Of a stretch of 64,000 nucleotides of DNA, positions 43,943 to 54,160 are shown piece by piece. Source of the stretch: DVED01 sp963838375 (GTDB lineage Bacteria; Cyanobacteriota; Cyanobacteriia; Cyanobacteriales; Geitlerinemataceae); the NCBI GenBank assembly GCA_963838375.1, contig CAWIQY010000006.1, positions 310,001 to 374,000 on the forward strand, in the 5' to 3' direction. The notes under the pieces are model-generated. The model worked only from the letters and a program-made list of their open reading frames with translations, was not told the origin of the DNA and did not search any database. Positions within the stretch are counted from its first letter, which is position 1. Each line of letters starts with the position of its first letter. The translations under genes and the position numbers were made by a program.

Positions 43943-44737
43943 ATGCAGCAGGTTATCTATAAGCTTCAGCTACTGCTCCTGAGTGGGGTAGTTTTCTTTT
44001 TCCTTCTTCTGCCAACCTTCCCGGGTTTAGCTCTCTCTGTCGGGGATGTTCCCAATCCTCGTCGGATTGATGGAGGTTGGGTGACAGATATGGCAGGGGT
44101 TTTAAGCGATCCCACAGAGCAACAGCTCAACCGAACAATCGCTCAATTTGAAGATCGAACAACGATCGAGATTGCAGTTGTTACCGTGAAAACGACTCAG
44201 CCATCCCCTTCTCCCAAAGCTTTTACAACCGAATTATTCAACACTTGGGGGATTGGAAAAGCACGTCATAATAATGGACTATTGTTTCTGATTGCGACAG
44301 AAGATCGTCGGGTGGAAATTGAAACGGGTTCGGGTCTGGAGTCACTGTTGCCTAGCTCCACATTACAGGCACTACTGGCATCTGAAATTACGCCAAAACT
44401 CTCCCAAGGTAACTTTGATGGAGGGACTTTATCGGGAACTCAAGCCTTAATCGAGACTTTATACCACCAGATATCTGCATCCCCTCTCGGAGGAAGCAAG
44501 TCGGCTGTTGTTGGCTTTTCTCAGTTGCTTTGGCGAATGCTGCTGACAGCAAGTATGGCAATTGGATTTACTGCTATTTGTATTTTTCTGTATCGCCAGT
44601 ACCAGAACTATCGCGATCGTCAGACCGACCGACACCTCCGCAGATTCGTCGGACCGGCAACGGTGATGGAACGTGGATGGGCTGTTATGTTAGACGTCTT
44701 AACTTTTTCAGAACTTACACGAAGTATCCATCTATGA
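43943..44737 (+). CDS. TPM domain protein (DUF477/Psb32-like)
   Basis: A 264-residue product with an N-terminal signal/membrane segment (about 8-30), then the TPM domain (VTDMAGVLSDPTEQQLNRTI, TTIEIAVVTVKTTQPSPSPK, GIGKARHNNGLLFLIATEDR, RVEIETGSGLESLLPS). A second membrane helix lies at about 195-215, followed by a cytoplasmic tail. Family knowledge: TPM proteins include photosystem II repair factors (Psb32/TLP18.3) and other membrane proteins; this one is not a clear Psb32. Its upstream region is the vapBC remnant, so its own promoter may be displaced. Confidence 0.8.
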   Translation: MQQVIYKLQLLLLSGVVFFFLLLPTFPGLALSVGDVPNPRRIDGGWVTDMAGVLSDPTEQQLNRTIAQFEDRTTIEIAVVTVKTTQPSPSPKAFTTELFNTWGIGKARHNNGLLFLIATEDRRVEIETGSGLESLLPSSTLQALLASEITPKLSQGNFDGGTLSGTQALIETLYHQISASPLGGSKSAVVGFSQLLWRMLLTASMAIGFTAICIFLYRQYQNYRDRQTDRHLRRFVGPATVMERGWAVMLDVLTFSELTRSIHL

Positions 44738-44855
44738 TGTTTTTTGGGACAACCCTGGTAGGATTGCCCCAACATTTGGATACATTGCTGACAGCTTGAA
44801 CGACTTCCTCCATTTTCATACGATCGTCTGATCGGTCAGTTGCAAGAGAAACCAT

Positions 44856-47069
44856 CTACCGGGAGCATTTGGGATGAACGACCCCTTGCTGACACAAATA
44901 GCCGATATCTTCAGGATCGACATAGCGGACTCGGGTAAAGTCTGCACCTTGCAATCCTTTGACTTGTGAAGCTTGCGCCGATCGTTCGATAAAGGCTTCT
45001 CCCTCCGCATTGTTATCCGGTGCGAACTTTGCGCCTTGGAAATTGGCTCCGTCTAAATTCGCTCCTCGTAAATCGGCTAAGCTTAAATCCGCATTCTGGA
45101 AGTTGGTATTGTGTAAGTTCGCACCGCTTAAATTCGCACCGGATAAAGTTGTCGAACTGAAATCAGCTTTATTGAGGTTTGCATTACTCAAGTCTGTATC
45201 AGACAAATCCGCACCTTGCCAGGTAGACTGACTTAAGTTTGCTCCCGTCCATTGGCTACCTGGAGCAACAACTTGTCCGGCGATGGCTCCCCGCAAATAC
45301 GCCCCCGCCAAGTTAGCCTCAGTCAAATCAGCACCCGTAAGGCTCGCCCGATCGAGCGTGGCATTTTGTCCGTCAATTCCAATTAACCGGGTGCTGCTGA
45401 GGTTTGCCCCTACTAAACTCGCTCCAGCCAGGTTAGCTTGGGTCAAATTCGCTCGCATTAAGTTGGCGCGATTCATTCCCACCCGACTTAAAATCGCTTC
45501 GGAGAGGTTGGCTTCTCGCAAATCGGCACCGCCCAAGTCAGCTCGGCGATCGTCGGAGGTGTCGAGGCGATCGTCTTCTCCTGCCCCATAAAAACGACTT
45601 CCTTTCAAGCTAGCATGAGATAAAATCGCCCCCCGCAGTCGCAAGCTAGAAAGATCGCCGTAGTCCAGAACGAGGGTAAAAGGGTTGTCCTCGGTTTTTC
45701 CCAAATCCGTGCGGCTGAGGTCAGTTTCGGGCAGGGTGTCGCTGTGAACGGTGAGGATTTTCGGCGATCGCCCGTTGCGTCGCTCTCAGCCGCAGTGCCA
45801 CTCGTTCCTTATCCGGAGAGCGAGTGTCGGACTGCATCGACTCCAAATCATTTTTCAGTGCCTGATTCAAATCTCGTAAATCCGGCAATGCCTGAGGACC
45901 ATTCATCACCAGCGCTTGCTGAGTGGCTTCGATCAGCGCGGGAACCGTTTCCTGCCCTAATAATGCCACCAATAAGGGAATCGCACGGGAATCGTCGATG
46001 GAACCCAACGCCAAAATCGCGTTGCGTCGTTCGTCGGGAACATTGGGAGAACTGGGGGTTAACTTACTCACCAAACCCAAAAACATCTCGTTGTCTTGGT
46101 GTTTGGAATCGCGGACGGTTTCCTGTTTTTGGATGTAAACTTGCGTGCCGACAAAAGTGCCAAGATGGCAGACAGTCCACCCAAGGTCAGGGTGAGTAAC
46201 GTCGCGCCGGGATGTTGGCGAATCCAGCCCCACAGTCCCCGAGAAGGCAGTCGGGGTTCCATGGAGGGAGAAGATAAAACGATCGCCGCGATCGCTGCAT
46301 CTTCATCTGCTTCTACCCAGTTTTGAGCCGTGCGAGGTGTGGAGTTCCAATTTGGGGTAGCTTTCACCCGTGGAGGGCTGACGTAAACTTGGGTGCGGGG
46401 ATACGTGGCGCGGGTCTGTGCCGCATCCAAAACGTAGGTTCCTGAAACGCGATCGTGGAGGGTGCGTCGTTGGGGGTGCGATCGGGCGCTCAGTCCGTCG
46501 CCCAGCAGCAGCAAACCCACCAACCCTGATAATATGCCTAAATCGGGAAATGCCCCGCTATAGCGCCAAATGAGATAGGCGATACTCACCGCCAATCCCC
46601 AGCGACTCCCGCCTTCTCGCAGCAACACTTGTTTGAAAGTGGGGGGCGTTCCCGAAGCGGAAACCACTTGTACACCCAACCAGCGTTTCGGCAAAGTTTG
46701 TCCGGTTTTGCACAGGAGGTAAATTTGCCAACCGCCAGTTGCCAGGGGGGCAATTAGGGCAACAGACCAGAATAAATTGGTGAGGGGAGAAACGGGTCGA
46801 TCGGCTTCTGGGGCAGGCAGCGCCAGGACGTGGGAGATCGCTTCTTCGGTTTTGGCTAAAACTGGATTGAGGGGAACGGGCTGACCCACGATTTGAGATT
46901 TGGCGTAGATCCCCAGTCCCAAGGGTGCTAAGGCACTGAAAGCCACTAAGGAAATTTCCGCCGCCAACGCACCCCCCCGACGAACCAGCAGCGGCAATTG
47001 CCGGACTCGCACGAACAAGGAGCGATCGTCACAGGAGTAAATGCCACTGGGGGTTGTTGGGCTTGTCAT
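44856..47069 (-). CDS. RDD - HEAT-like - pentapeptide repeat membrane protein (two frameshifts)
   Basis: Three consecutive minus frames form one product of about 737 residues. Part 1 (47069 to about 46150) is an RDD-type membrane domain (VRRGGALAAEISLVAFSALA, LPKRWLGVQVVSASG, RRTLHDRVSGTYVL) ending in another helix (ATLLTLTLGGLSAILAL). A missing base shifts to VGTQVYIQKQETVRDSKHQD and HEAT-like NAILALGSIDDSRAIPLLVA. An extra A after gcgatcgccgaa (about 45755) shifts to ILTVHSDTLPETDLSRTDLG and the pentapeptide solenoid (ANLSEAILSRVGMNRANLMR), ending in DPEDIGYLCQQGVVHPKCSR. The function is unknown; the domain order suggests a membrane-anchored scaffold. Confidence 0.75.
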
Positions 47070-47078
47070 AAATCTCAG

Positions 47079-47360
47079 TTAAGGGTCGCGATCGGGGGCA
47101 GAAGATGCCGATAGGAATTTATATCCTATGTACAGGAATCCCCCCAATAAGGCAAGGCTCAATACCAAACTCACCAGCTTGAGGAAAAGACTGACGATGG
47201 CAAATCCGATGACGATCGCGCCACCAACTATCACAATTTGCCCTTCCTGGGTCTGCGCTTGCAGCCAACTGGGTAGAGAGGGAGACTCACCGCATTCAGG
47301 GGTAGCGCCTGAATCTAGATTGAAGTTGGGCTGCTGCGGTTCGCGATGCGGTCGATTCAT
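47079..47360 (-). CDS. small membrane protein upstream of the RDD gene
   Basis: The product is 93 residues from ATG 47360 (MNRPHREPQQPNFNLDSGAT), with a hydrophilic N-terminus and one long or two short hydrophobic helices (VIVGGAIVIGFAIVSLFLKL, VSLVLSLALLGGFLYIGY). It is 9 bp from the RDD gene start on the same strand, so probably cotranscribed. Family unknown. Confidence 0.65.
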   Translation of the reverse strand: MNRPHREPQQPNFNLDSGATPECGESPSLPSWLQAQTQEGQIVIVGGAIVIGFAIVSLFLKLVSLVLSLALLGGFLYIGYKFLSASSAPDRDP

Positions 47361-47408
47361 AGTTAACGATCGGTTAGGGGTGAACGGCGATCGGCGATTG
47401 GTAATCAA

Positions 47409-47716
47409 TTATAGAACGGCTTGCCCAACTCACCTCTTTCCCTCAAACTTTTCTCCCAGCTCCAGGCTGTTGGAAAACCTTCGGGATGGATCGATCTTCG
47501 TGTCACGAACACCCCTTGACGGTAAAATTGACCGAAATTTCCCCGTTTTTATTGAGAATAGAGTCATTTATGTTACGAGTTGACAGGCTTTTTGAGATGT
47601 GAAATAATGGGTCGATGGCGAAGCTGTAGATACTTATCGTACGTTAATCGAAAATAAAGAATCTATTACGGTAATTTAAGTCCATGCCATACCGTCTCCT
47701 CAACAACAGATTGACT
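47409..47716. other. 308-bp gap with a short protein-like remnant
   Basis: Plus-strand 47611-47679 reads VDGEAVDTYRTLIENKESIT then VI-stop, without a start. It may be the end of a lost gene. No other gene or clear hairpin is visible in the gap. Confidence 0.3.
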
Positions 47717-49051
47717 TTAATGGCGTTGGTACGATCGCTCAAAATGGGTTTTCAGATTTTGGGCGATTGCGGCGACACCCACACTGAGTAAAGCGGCAAG
47801 AATCACCACTATTTTTACGTTTGAACCCTCTAGACCGATCGCCACGGCTGCCAAGATAATAGTAACAGAGATCGCCGTTTTTTTAACTTGTTCTATTTTT
47901 TGATAAGCTTGAGAACAAGACGCGCAAATTTGAGTGTGTCGAGAAAAGCGATCGAGAGGAATCTTATCGATTAGATCGCGACTATCGTTAGACGTGCGAG
48001 ATGTTTCGTATCCTTCATAAAAGGGAATAGACTCACCAAAACGATCGGGCCATTTCCGATATTCGACGACTAATACATCCGCTGTTATCAGGGATAAATA
48101 AAGAGACTTTAACGACTTTTGCGAGAGTGCAATTTCCTCCTGCTGTCCGACAATTTGAGGTAAATCCTCCTCCAACACTTTACTCTGGCGCAAGTGTTCG
48201 ATCCAGTTCGGCTTGTATTTGAGTTGCCAGTTTTGCACATTGCTATATCGCCGCAACAGCAAACGACAGCGACCTTTGCCGATCGGTAAAGAATACAAAC
48301 CTAATCCGAAGATGACGTGGGGAATTCCTTCACTTAATCGATAGTGAACTAAATTTTGAGCGACAAAATCGAGATATTTCCAGCGATCGTTCTCGTTTCG
48401 CATTCCCCGATAGCGACTAAAAATTCCTTTTCCAGAACTTTCTAAGATTTCAATTTCGAGCGGTTGCGCGTCTTCTTTGATTACCCCCGGTTCGCTGCGA
48501 TCGTGGCTGATATTCACGTGCGCCGGATCGAGAACATTTTCAATTAAATAAGTCCGATCGTAGGGTAAATCAACCATGTAATCAGAACTCACCACTCCCG
48601 GTGTTTCCAAAACCTCCAAAGTGGGAATATCGCCTGAATTTGCCACTTCGACATCTCCCAGCCAAACCCAGACTAATCCTTGACGAACTTCAACCCAGAA
48701 CGATCGGGCACAGGCATTCTTGGGAATGGTTCCGCCTGCACTCAACTGAGGAATATGCAGGCATTCGCCACCCGTGCCAAACTGCCATCCGTGGTAGAGA
48801 CACTCGACTTTCCCGTCGATAAGTTTTCCGTCCGAGAGTTTTGCCGATCGATGGGGACAGCGATCTTGCAAGCATTCCAACTGACCTTCAGCATTGACAA
48901 ACAGAACAAAACTTTCATCGTAAATCGAAAATCCATAGGGACGATTTGGGGGAAAATCTTGAATAAAAATGATGGGATACCAAAAATCGCGAACGTTGTA
49001 AACTCGATCGATCTCGTGATTTTGGTGTTGTGCCGGCTCAAAAGTTGTCAT
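47717..49051 (-). CDS. Rieske non-haem iron oxygenase (pheophorbide a oxygenase/TIC55-like)
   Basis: A 444-residue product. The Rieske [2Fe-2S] site is C65-P-H67 and C84-LY-H87. The mononuclear iron motif is ENVLDPAHVNISHD (N-x2-D-x2-H-x4-H). The C-terminal part has the CASCSQAY CxxC typical of the PAO/TIC55/Lls1 group and two membrane helices. Family knowledge: plant PAO opens the chlorophyll ring; cyanobacterial members have uncertain substrates. It is likely membrane-bound at the thylakoid and monocistronic. Confidence 0.9.
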   Translation of the reverse strand: MTTFEPAQHQNHEIDRVYNVRDFWYPIIFIQDFPPNRPYGFSIYDESFVLFVNAEGQLECLQDRCPHRSAKLSDGKLIDGKVECLYHGWQFGTGGECLHIPQLSAGGTIPKNACARSFWVEVRQGLVWVWLGDVEVANSGDIPTLEVLETPGVVSSDYMVDLPYDRTYLIENVLDPAHVNISHDRSEPGVIKEDAQPLEIEILESSGKGIFSRYRGMRNENDRWKYLDFVAQNLVHYRLSEGIPHVIFGLGLYSLPIGKGRCRLLLRRYSNVQNWQLKYKPNWIEHLRQSKVLEEDLPQIVGQQEEIALSQKSLKSLYLSLITADVLVVEYRKWPDRFGESIPFYEGYETSRTSNDSRDLIDKIPLDRFSRHTQICASCSQAYQKIEQVKKTAISVTIILAAVAIGLEGSNVKIVVILAALLSVGVAAIAQNLKTHFERSYQRH

Positions 49052-49200
49052 GGTAGACTCAATTCAAATCGTTTTTTATAAGTTAGCCTAAGACATGATT
49101 CGCGCCACAATATCTAGGTTACACCTCCAAACATAATTGATTGACTAAAGAGGAAAGTTGGCGATCCTCAACAATTCCGGTTAAACACCATAGCACCGCA

Positions 49201-50193
49201 TTATCGACGAGATCGATACATTTGACACAATTCGATAACTTTAGTTTGCAAGATTGATCGTTCATTAGCGCCGCGTTTAAGGTTGAATTCCAAATCTAGC
49301 AAAATCGGCAGCGTTTGCTGGAGATGCGATAAACTCAGGGATTGAACCTCTTGCCGAAAGAAATAAAGGCGTTTGGGATTGCCAATTTCCGCCGCATCAG
49401 CAATTTTTTTATCATCCCGTTCCCCTGTTTCCATCATCAGCTTCACCCACAACCACGTTCTAAATTTACTCGTCAGGGTTGCCGAAATTTTGATTGCCGA
49501 TTCGTTGCGATCGAGCAAATCCGCCACCAAAGCTAACGCCGTCCCCACATCTCCGATGCGGATGGCATCGGCAAGTTTGAAACTATTTTGGGTAGTGACA
49601 CTCACCAACCGTTCCACCGTTTCAATCTCGATCGCTTCAGTCGAATCTCCCGCATACAGCCGCAACTTTTCCAATTCTCCAAACAGTTGCCGCGTATTAT
49701 TCCCCACCGATTCTGCCAAACATTCCACCGATTTGCGAGTTAATTTCACCCCCACCTCAGCCGCAACTTGTCGAACCCGCTTCACCAAATCATCGGTTTT
49801 CCAAGGGGGAATCGGGGAAAACTCAAGAAATTCCCGCGCCACTTCTTTCAGGAGTTTGGTAGACTTTAGGCGACCGTCCGGCTTGTTCCGAGTGGTGAGT
49901 AACAACACCGTAGAGTCCGGAATCGATCGCACCGTGCGTTCTAATTCTGCTAGTAGTTCCGCCGAACAATGCTGGCATAGGGTTGCATCCACCAGCCAAA
50001 CCAAACGTCCTCCCGAGCCGAAGGGAGGGGTCATCGCTTGATTTAACCCCGCAATGACACAATCCGATCGATCGGGAGTCATTTTGTCAAAATTGAACGA
50101 TCCCCAAGTCGGATCGAGAGTACGATCGCGCAAGGCTTTGACTGCACGATCGATCGCGAAATCGTCTTCTCCCCAAAAAATATGAATTGGCAT
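49201..50193 (-). CDS. holA: DNA polymerase III subunit delta
   Basis: HolA is the wrench subunit of the clamp loader and opens the beta clamp. From ATG 50193 it has 330 residues: MPIHIFWGEDDFAIDRAVKA, then LLTTRNKPDGRLKSTKLLKE and the domain III pattern LAESVGNNTRQLFGELEKLR. The start codon is inside a 13-bp tandem repeat that offers ATGs at 50193, 50206 and 50219 in three different frames; only 50193 reads HolA. It is divergent from the DUF1868 gene. Confidence 0.93.
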   Translation of the reverse strand: MPIHIFWGEDDFAIDRAVKALRDRTLDPTWGSFNFDKMTPDRSDCVIAGLNQAMTPPFGSGGRLVWLVDATLCQHCSAELLAELERTVRSIPDSTVLLLTTRNKPDGRLKSTKLLKEVAREFLEFSPIPPWKTDDLVKRVRQVAAEVGVKLTRKSVECLAESVGNNTRQLFGELEKLRLYAGDSTEAIEIETVERLVSVTTQNSFKLADAIRIGDVGTALALVADLLDRNESAIKISATLTSKFRTWLWVKLMMETGERDDKKIADAAEIGNPKRLYFFRQEVQSLSLSHLQQTLPILLDLEFNLKRGANERSILQTKVIELCQMYRSRR

Positions 50194-50219
50194 TGTGAAT
50201 TGGCATTGTGAATTGGCAT
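50181..50219. repeat. 13-bp tandem repeat at the holA start
   Basis: CATTGTGAATTGG occurs twice in full (50191-50216), with partial units on both sides. On the minus strand each unit begins ATGCCAATTCA, so the start codon is multiplied. Confidence 0.9.
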
Positions 50220-50371
50220 AATGAGTTAGGCGGATTTTGGGATCGCGGTTGCAGTCGGGTTCTACAATCAATAAGAGGACGTTGCCATCCCACTGTATCT
50301 CTGTGATTCAAATTGGGGATCGCACCCGTTCTATCAGCAAAGCAGAAACCCACAGGAAGAGGCGATCGAAA

Positions 50372-51151
50372 TTGGACGATACGTATCAAAGTTATCTCAA
50401 ACGGGTCGTGCAGATGACGCTACCCGATGCCTACGCGGCGAAATTCGGGCACATTCAGGAGTCTCCAAAGTTCGTCCCGCACCCGAGGAGGCAAAAAAGC
50501 CGCACCCTTTCCCGGTTACAGCGCGATTACACCGCCTTGGCAAGACGATCGTGCCAACGATGATTTTTACGCCGATCTCAAAACTTGCCAACACCAACTC
50601 CTAGAGCAATTCGGTTCTGACCTCCTGATTGCGCTGCCTCCTGATAGTTTGCACTTCACCGTAGCCGATCTGATTTGGGATAGTGCCTACCGAGATGCAG
50701 TCCAAAATCCCCAATTCGAGACACAGCTTCGGGATCGCATTGCCGAGACATTTCGCCAGTGCGAAACCGAAATCACCAGTCGAACCCCAATTCGCTGGCA
50801 AATTATCGGCTTTATGGTGATGACTCGCGCCATTGGAGTTTGTTTGGTGCCCAAAGACGAACAATCTTACGATCGTATTATGCAAATGCGTCGGGCGATT
50901 TATCAAAATGCGAAACTGATCGAGTTGGGTATCGAACAGCAATACCATTTCATGCTCATGTCACTTTAGGATATTGGGGAGAAATTCCCGCCGATCTCGA
51001 TCGCGCCAGTCTGAGCAAATCCCTCACCGATCTAAATCAAAGATGGCTCGATACCTCCCAGGAAATTTGGGTTCAGCGTGCCGAACTGCGTAAATTCGAC
51101 GATATGACGAATTATTATCGATCGGCAGATCCGCCCGTACTGGAATTTTAA
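50372..51151 (+). CDS. DUF1868 protein of the 2H phosphoesterase type (two frameshifts)
   Basis: The probable TTG start at 50372 gives MDDTYQSYLKRVVQMTLPDA, then YAAKFGHIQESPKF. An extra base near 50490 leads to GGKKAAPFPGYSAITPPWQD. The middle part contains LPPDSLHFTVADLIWDSAYR (H-F-T). A missing base near 50955 leads from EQQYHF to HAHVTLGYWGEIPADLDR (H-V-T). The two HxT motifs are those of 2H phosphoesterases and LigT-like proteins, and the order matches DUF1868. The repaired length is 259 residues. The reaction is unknown, perhaps on cyclic nucleotides or RNA ends. Confidence 0.78.
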
Positions 51152-51176
51152 ATGGCGAGTGACTCATGGCTAATCA

Positions 51177-51200
51177 GCAGTCGCACCTTGGCGCGACTGC
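51177..51200. terminator. hairpin after the DUF1868 gene
   Basis: GCAGTCGC - 8 nt - GCGACTGC starts 26 bp past the stop. No T-run follows, so termination is inferred from position. Confidence 0.5.
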
Positions 51201-51385
51201 TATAATCGATCTTTCTGAACCGATCGCCCGATCGAGAATGGCGATATGATGGGAAATGTCCGATCCTACACGGGAATCGGGTATATTTGAGCGGCAGATC
51301 TTTATACATTAAGGGCAAACCGTCAGGTGTCATCGAAACCCGATGCTGCTGGTTTTCCCTGTTGTCCCCTGACTGGAAAGTATCT

Positions 51386-51943
51386 ATGCTGATTCTCACA
51401 AGCGATCGAGTTCAGTATTGTCAAGCCATACGCTCGATTGAGGGAAAATCGGAAACAGTACCGAGCTTGATCTACCAAGCACAGCTTTTTGACCAATGCC
51501 GCTCTTATCCCCGTACCCGAAAACAAGAAGCCGTTCGATGGTGTCGGCAAAAGTTTTTAGAAAATAATGAAGAAATTCTATTTTTAATCATTGAAGAACC
51601 GGATGGCTATACAATCTGGTGTCAAGACGATCGCCTCAAGTATGCAGGAAACTACCAAAAACTCGACTTTGTAGATGGTGTAGATCTCAAACAACTCGTT
51701 GATAAGATGAGGCAATCGAATAGTTTTAAGATTAAAGATCGTCGGTACAATTTCAAAATGTATCGCAAGTGTTTTGTCGGTCGAGACGCAGTTTCTTGGA
51801 TGATGAAAACCCTGGAAATAGACCCGGAAAAAGCGATCGCCCTGGGACAGCGTCTGATGGACGAAAAGTGGATTCGTCATGTCAGCGACGAGCAACCGTT
51901 TCGGGATGAATATCTGTTTTACCGCTTTTTGTTGGACGATTAG
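51386..51943 (+). CDS. DEP domain protein
   Basis: The product is 185 residues from ATG 51386 (MLILTSDRVQYCQAIRSIEG); a frame to 51287 adds a less plausible leader. The C-terminal half (KMRQSNSFKIKDRRYNFKMY, RKCFVGRDAVSWMMKTLEID, ALGQRLMDEKWIRHVSDEQP) is a DEP domain, including the F-x-G-x-D-A-V-x-W signature. Family knowledge: DEP domains bind membranes or signalling partners. The N-terminal half (QEAVRWCRQKFLENNEEILF) is an unknown cyanobacterial domain. Confidence 0.85.
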   Translation: MLILTSDRVQYCQAIRSIEGKSETVPSLIYQAQLFDQCRSYPRTRKQEAVRWCRQKFLENNEEILFLIIEEPDGYTIWCQDDRLKYAGNYQKLDFVDGVDLKQLVDKMRQSNSFKIKDRRYNFKMYRKCFVGRDAVSWMMKTLEIDPEKAIALGQRLMDEKWIRHVSDEQPFRDEYLFYRFLLDD

Positions 51944-52019
51944 CAGGTTAAAACGGCATAGCCCGCTACTCTCCGAAGAAATTAGCAGGCTATTAGTGGG
52001 GATTTTTATAAACCCAGGA

Positions 52020-52094
52020 TCGGAGCGGCGGGATTACGAACCCACGACCCCTACTACCCCAAAGTAGTGCGCTACCAAGCTGCGCTACGCCCCG
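52020..52094 (-). tRNA. trnP-GGG: tRNA-Pro (GGG)
   Basis: On the minus strand the acceptor arm CGGGGCG pairs with CGCTCCG (one G-T) and the discriminator is A. The anticodon stem CTACT/AGTAG encloses TTGGGGT, so the anticodon is GGG. The T arm GTGGG-TTCGTAA-TCCCGC is recognisable, and the D arm GCGC-AGCTTGGTA-GCGC carries GG. CCA is not encoded. Confidence 0.95.
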
Positions 52095-52137
52095 ATGCAG
52101 ATAATTATCTTAGCACAATCTTTGGATTTAACAACCC

Positions 52138-52977
52138 ATGTCTGAAACTTTCGCTCGCGCAGCGTCTGCGCCAGAAAATCGCCCCCACATCCGCATTTCC
52201 CAAAGACATCTAGAAGTTCTAGAAACTTGTCCGCGCCAATTTGGGCAAATTTTCCTCGAGCGCCGCGAACCCCCGCCAAGCCCCCAACAACAGCAATCCA
52301 TGGCAGTCGGCAGCCGCTTTCACCTGCTGATGCAACAACGATCGTTCGGGTTGTCCGTAGATTCTTTAGTCGGTGCCGATCCCCAAATCTGTCAGTGGTG
52401 GGATGACTTTCTCGCAGCCGCTCCCGAAGTTTTTGCCAGCGATGTGGGAGAGCGATCGTTCCGCCAAGCCGAACACGAACGCACGCTCAAGTTGCTTGAC
52501 TTTTTGCTCGTCGTGCGGTATGACTTCACGATCGCCGACGATCGGGCGCAAATCTTCGACTGGAAAACTTACCCCCGTCCCCCGTCGCCGCAAAAGTTGG
52601 AACGACACTGGCAAACGCGCCTCTATCCCTACATTCTCGCCGAAACCAGCGACTACGAACCCGATCGAATCTCGATGACCTATTGGTTCGTACCCTCCGC
52701 CAGAGATGGCGCCGGACCCCAATCCTACCAATTTCCCTACAGCCAATCCCAACACCAACAAACCCACGCCGATTTAACTCGCCTGTTGTCCCAACTGAGT
52801 CATTGGTTGTCCGACTACCAAAACGGTCAACCCTTGCCGACACAGCAGGAATTATCCGGGGTTTGCTCGATTTGTTCATCCCGGCACTGTCAGTTCGTCT
52901 GGCAGAGCGATCGAGATTTCACCGTTGAGGAAACCCAGTGGTCGAACATCGCCGAGATTCCCGAAATCCCCATGTAG
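52138..52977 (+). CDS. PD-(D/E)XK nuclease superfamily protein (RecB/Cas4-like)
   Basis: The 279-residue product starts with a RecB-family entry ISQRHLEVLETCPRQFGQIF and AVGSRFHLLMQQ (conserved His). The catalytic core is AQIFDWKTYPRPP (D-x-K) followed by the Q-x3-Y motif WQTRLYPYIL. The C-terminal part has four cysteines (CSICSSRHC and an earlier Cys in LETCPRQF), which recall the Fe-S cluster of AddB/Cas4 nucleases, though the spacing is not identical. No CRISPR array is near. It starts 43 bp past the 5' end of the divergent tRNA-Pro. Confidence 0.85.
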   Translation: MSETFARAASAPENRPHIRISQRHLEVLETCPRQFGQIFLERREPPPSPQQQQSMAVGSRFHLLMQQRSFGLSVDSLVGADPQICQWWDDFLAAAPEVFASDVGERSFRQAEHERTLKLLDFLLVVRYDFTIADDRAQIFDWKTYPRPPSPQKLERHWQTRLYPYILAETSDYEPDRISMTYWFVPSARDGAGPQSYQFPYSQSQHQQTHADLTRLLSQLSHWLSDYQNGQPLPTQQELSGVCSICSSRHCQFVWQSDRDFTVEETQWSNIAEIPEIPM

Positions 52978-53032
52978 CCGTTAGACTCCACGCAACAACA
53001 ACAAGCGCCACGCTTTTGCCTGCAAAACAAAC

Positions 53033-54160
53033 CTATTGCAATTGCGAAAGCGTGGTATTTTGATAGTAATGTCCCAGAATTTGCGAGTAGCTGTAACCCC
53101 TTTCAGCCAGGGTAAGCGCACCCCATTGACTCATGCCGACGCCGTGACCGAAACCGCGACCGGAAACGACAAACGCTCCGCTGTTAGCCGTGACGGAAAA
53201 CAAGGTACTGGGGAGATTGAGGGCGGTGCGAACGGCATCTCCATCGATCGATCGAGTGCCACCATCCCCCACTAAATTTAAGGTCATTGCCCGACCGTGG
53301 GGCGTCGTTTGGGCGGGTTGCAAGTTGAGGACGTTGCCGACACCGGAAAAGACGTTGTTGAGTTGGCTTTGGGAAAAGGTTTCCGTCCACTGAAAGTTAG
53401 GAGAGTTGGCATCGTAGTCGGGAACGCCGCGCAGGTAGGGGCGGGGGTCTTGCCAAATGCGTTCCACATCTTCGGTATGTCCGCCGGAGGAAGAATGGAA
53501 CACGGCTTCGATCGGGCTACCATTGTATGCTAGAACTTGACCGGAGGTGGCGGTGACGGCGGCGATCGTACTGGGATCTTCTTTTTCCATCCCCACATAC
53601 ACTTGCCAGTAGGTATCGTCACCGACATCGTAGACAGAATTCCCTCGTTTTTCTTTCTGGTAGAGGGCGTAGCTACGGGCAGCAACAGCTTGGGCTTTCA
53701 AAGCCTCGAGATGCCAATTGGGACTCATTTCTGCGCCGACGACGCTGTAGAGATACTCGTCCATATCCACATGATTGACTACCGTGACGCCGCCTTCAGA
53801 TATCACTAAGCGAGTGCGTCCGCGATACCATCTGTCGCCAATATACACCGATCCGCCGTCTGTGGGTTCGATCCACAGTTGAGCCGTTTCCCACTGACTC
53901 AAGGCAATCTGATTACCATTAGCCACCGCCAGAAACGCTTGCATTCCCTGAAGTTGACCTAAAACCTGACCGCTACCATCTTTGACAGTGGCGGTTGTGG
54001 AACTGCCGACACTCACTTCGCCCAGTCCTTGTTCGATCCCCACGCGCAGTTCCATTGCCATGGCAGGGGCGATCGCCAGACACCACACCAACGGCGTCAA
54101 CCATCTCAGTGACGGGGATAAGCGAGAAATCACCGAGGTGATAATGCGGACGAATAACAT
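53033..54160 (-). CDS. SpoIID/LytB domain protein
   Basis: The product is 375 residues from ATG 54160 (MLFVRIITSVISRLSPSLRW), with a signal peptide ending near APAMAMELRVG. The SpoIID domain is clear: VVNHVDMDEYLYSVVGAEMS, PNWHLEALKAQAVAARSYAL, the VFHSSSGGHTEDVERIW segment and the C-terminal FVVSGRGFGHGVGMSQWGAL. Family knowledge: SpoIID is a lytic transglycosylase acting on denuded peptidoglycan. In cyanobacteria it is probably periplasmic and involved in wall remodelling. Confidence 0.9.
   Translation of the reverse strand: MLFVRIITSVISRLSPSLRWLTPLVWCLAIAPAMAMELRVGIEQGLGEVSVGSSTTATVKDGSGQVLGQLQGMQAFLAVANGNQIALSQWETAQLWIEPTDGGSVYIGDRWYRGRTRLVISEGGVTVVNHVDMDEYLYSVVGAEMSPNWHLEALKAQAVAARSYALYQKEKRGNSVYDVGDDTYWQVYVGMEKEDPSTIAAVTATSGQVLAYNGSPIEAVFHSSSGGHTEDVERIWQDPRPYLRGVPDYDANSPNFQWTETFSQSQLNNVFSGVGNVLNLQPAQTTPHGRAMTLNLVGDGGTRSIDGDAVRTALNLPSTLFSVTANSGAFVVSGRGFGHGVGMSQWGALTLAERGYSYSQILGHYYQNTTLSQLQ

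Noticed and set aside
52138..52977. cas4 of a CRISPR system
   Set aside because: The protein is RecB/Cas4-like, but no array or other cas gene is in the window.
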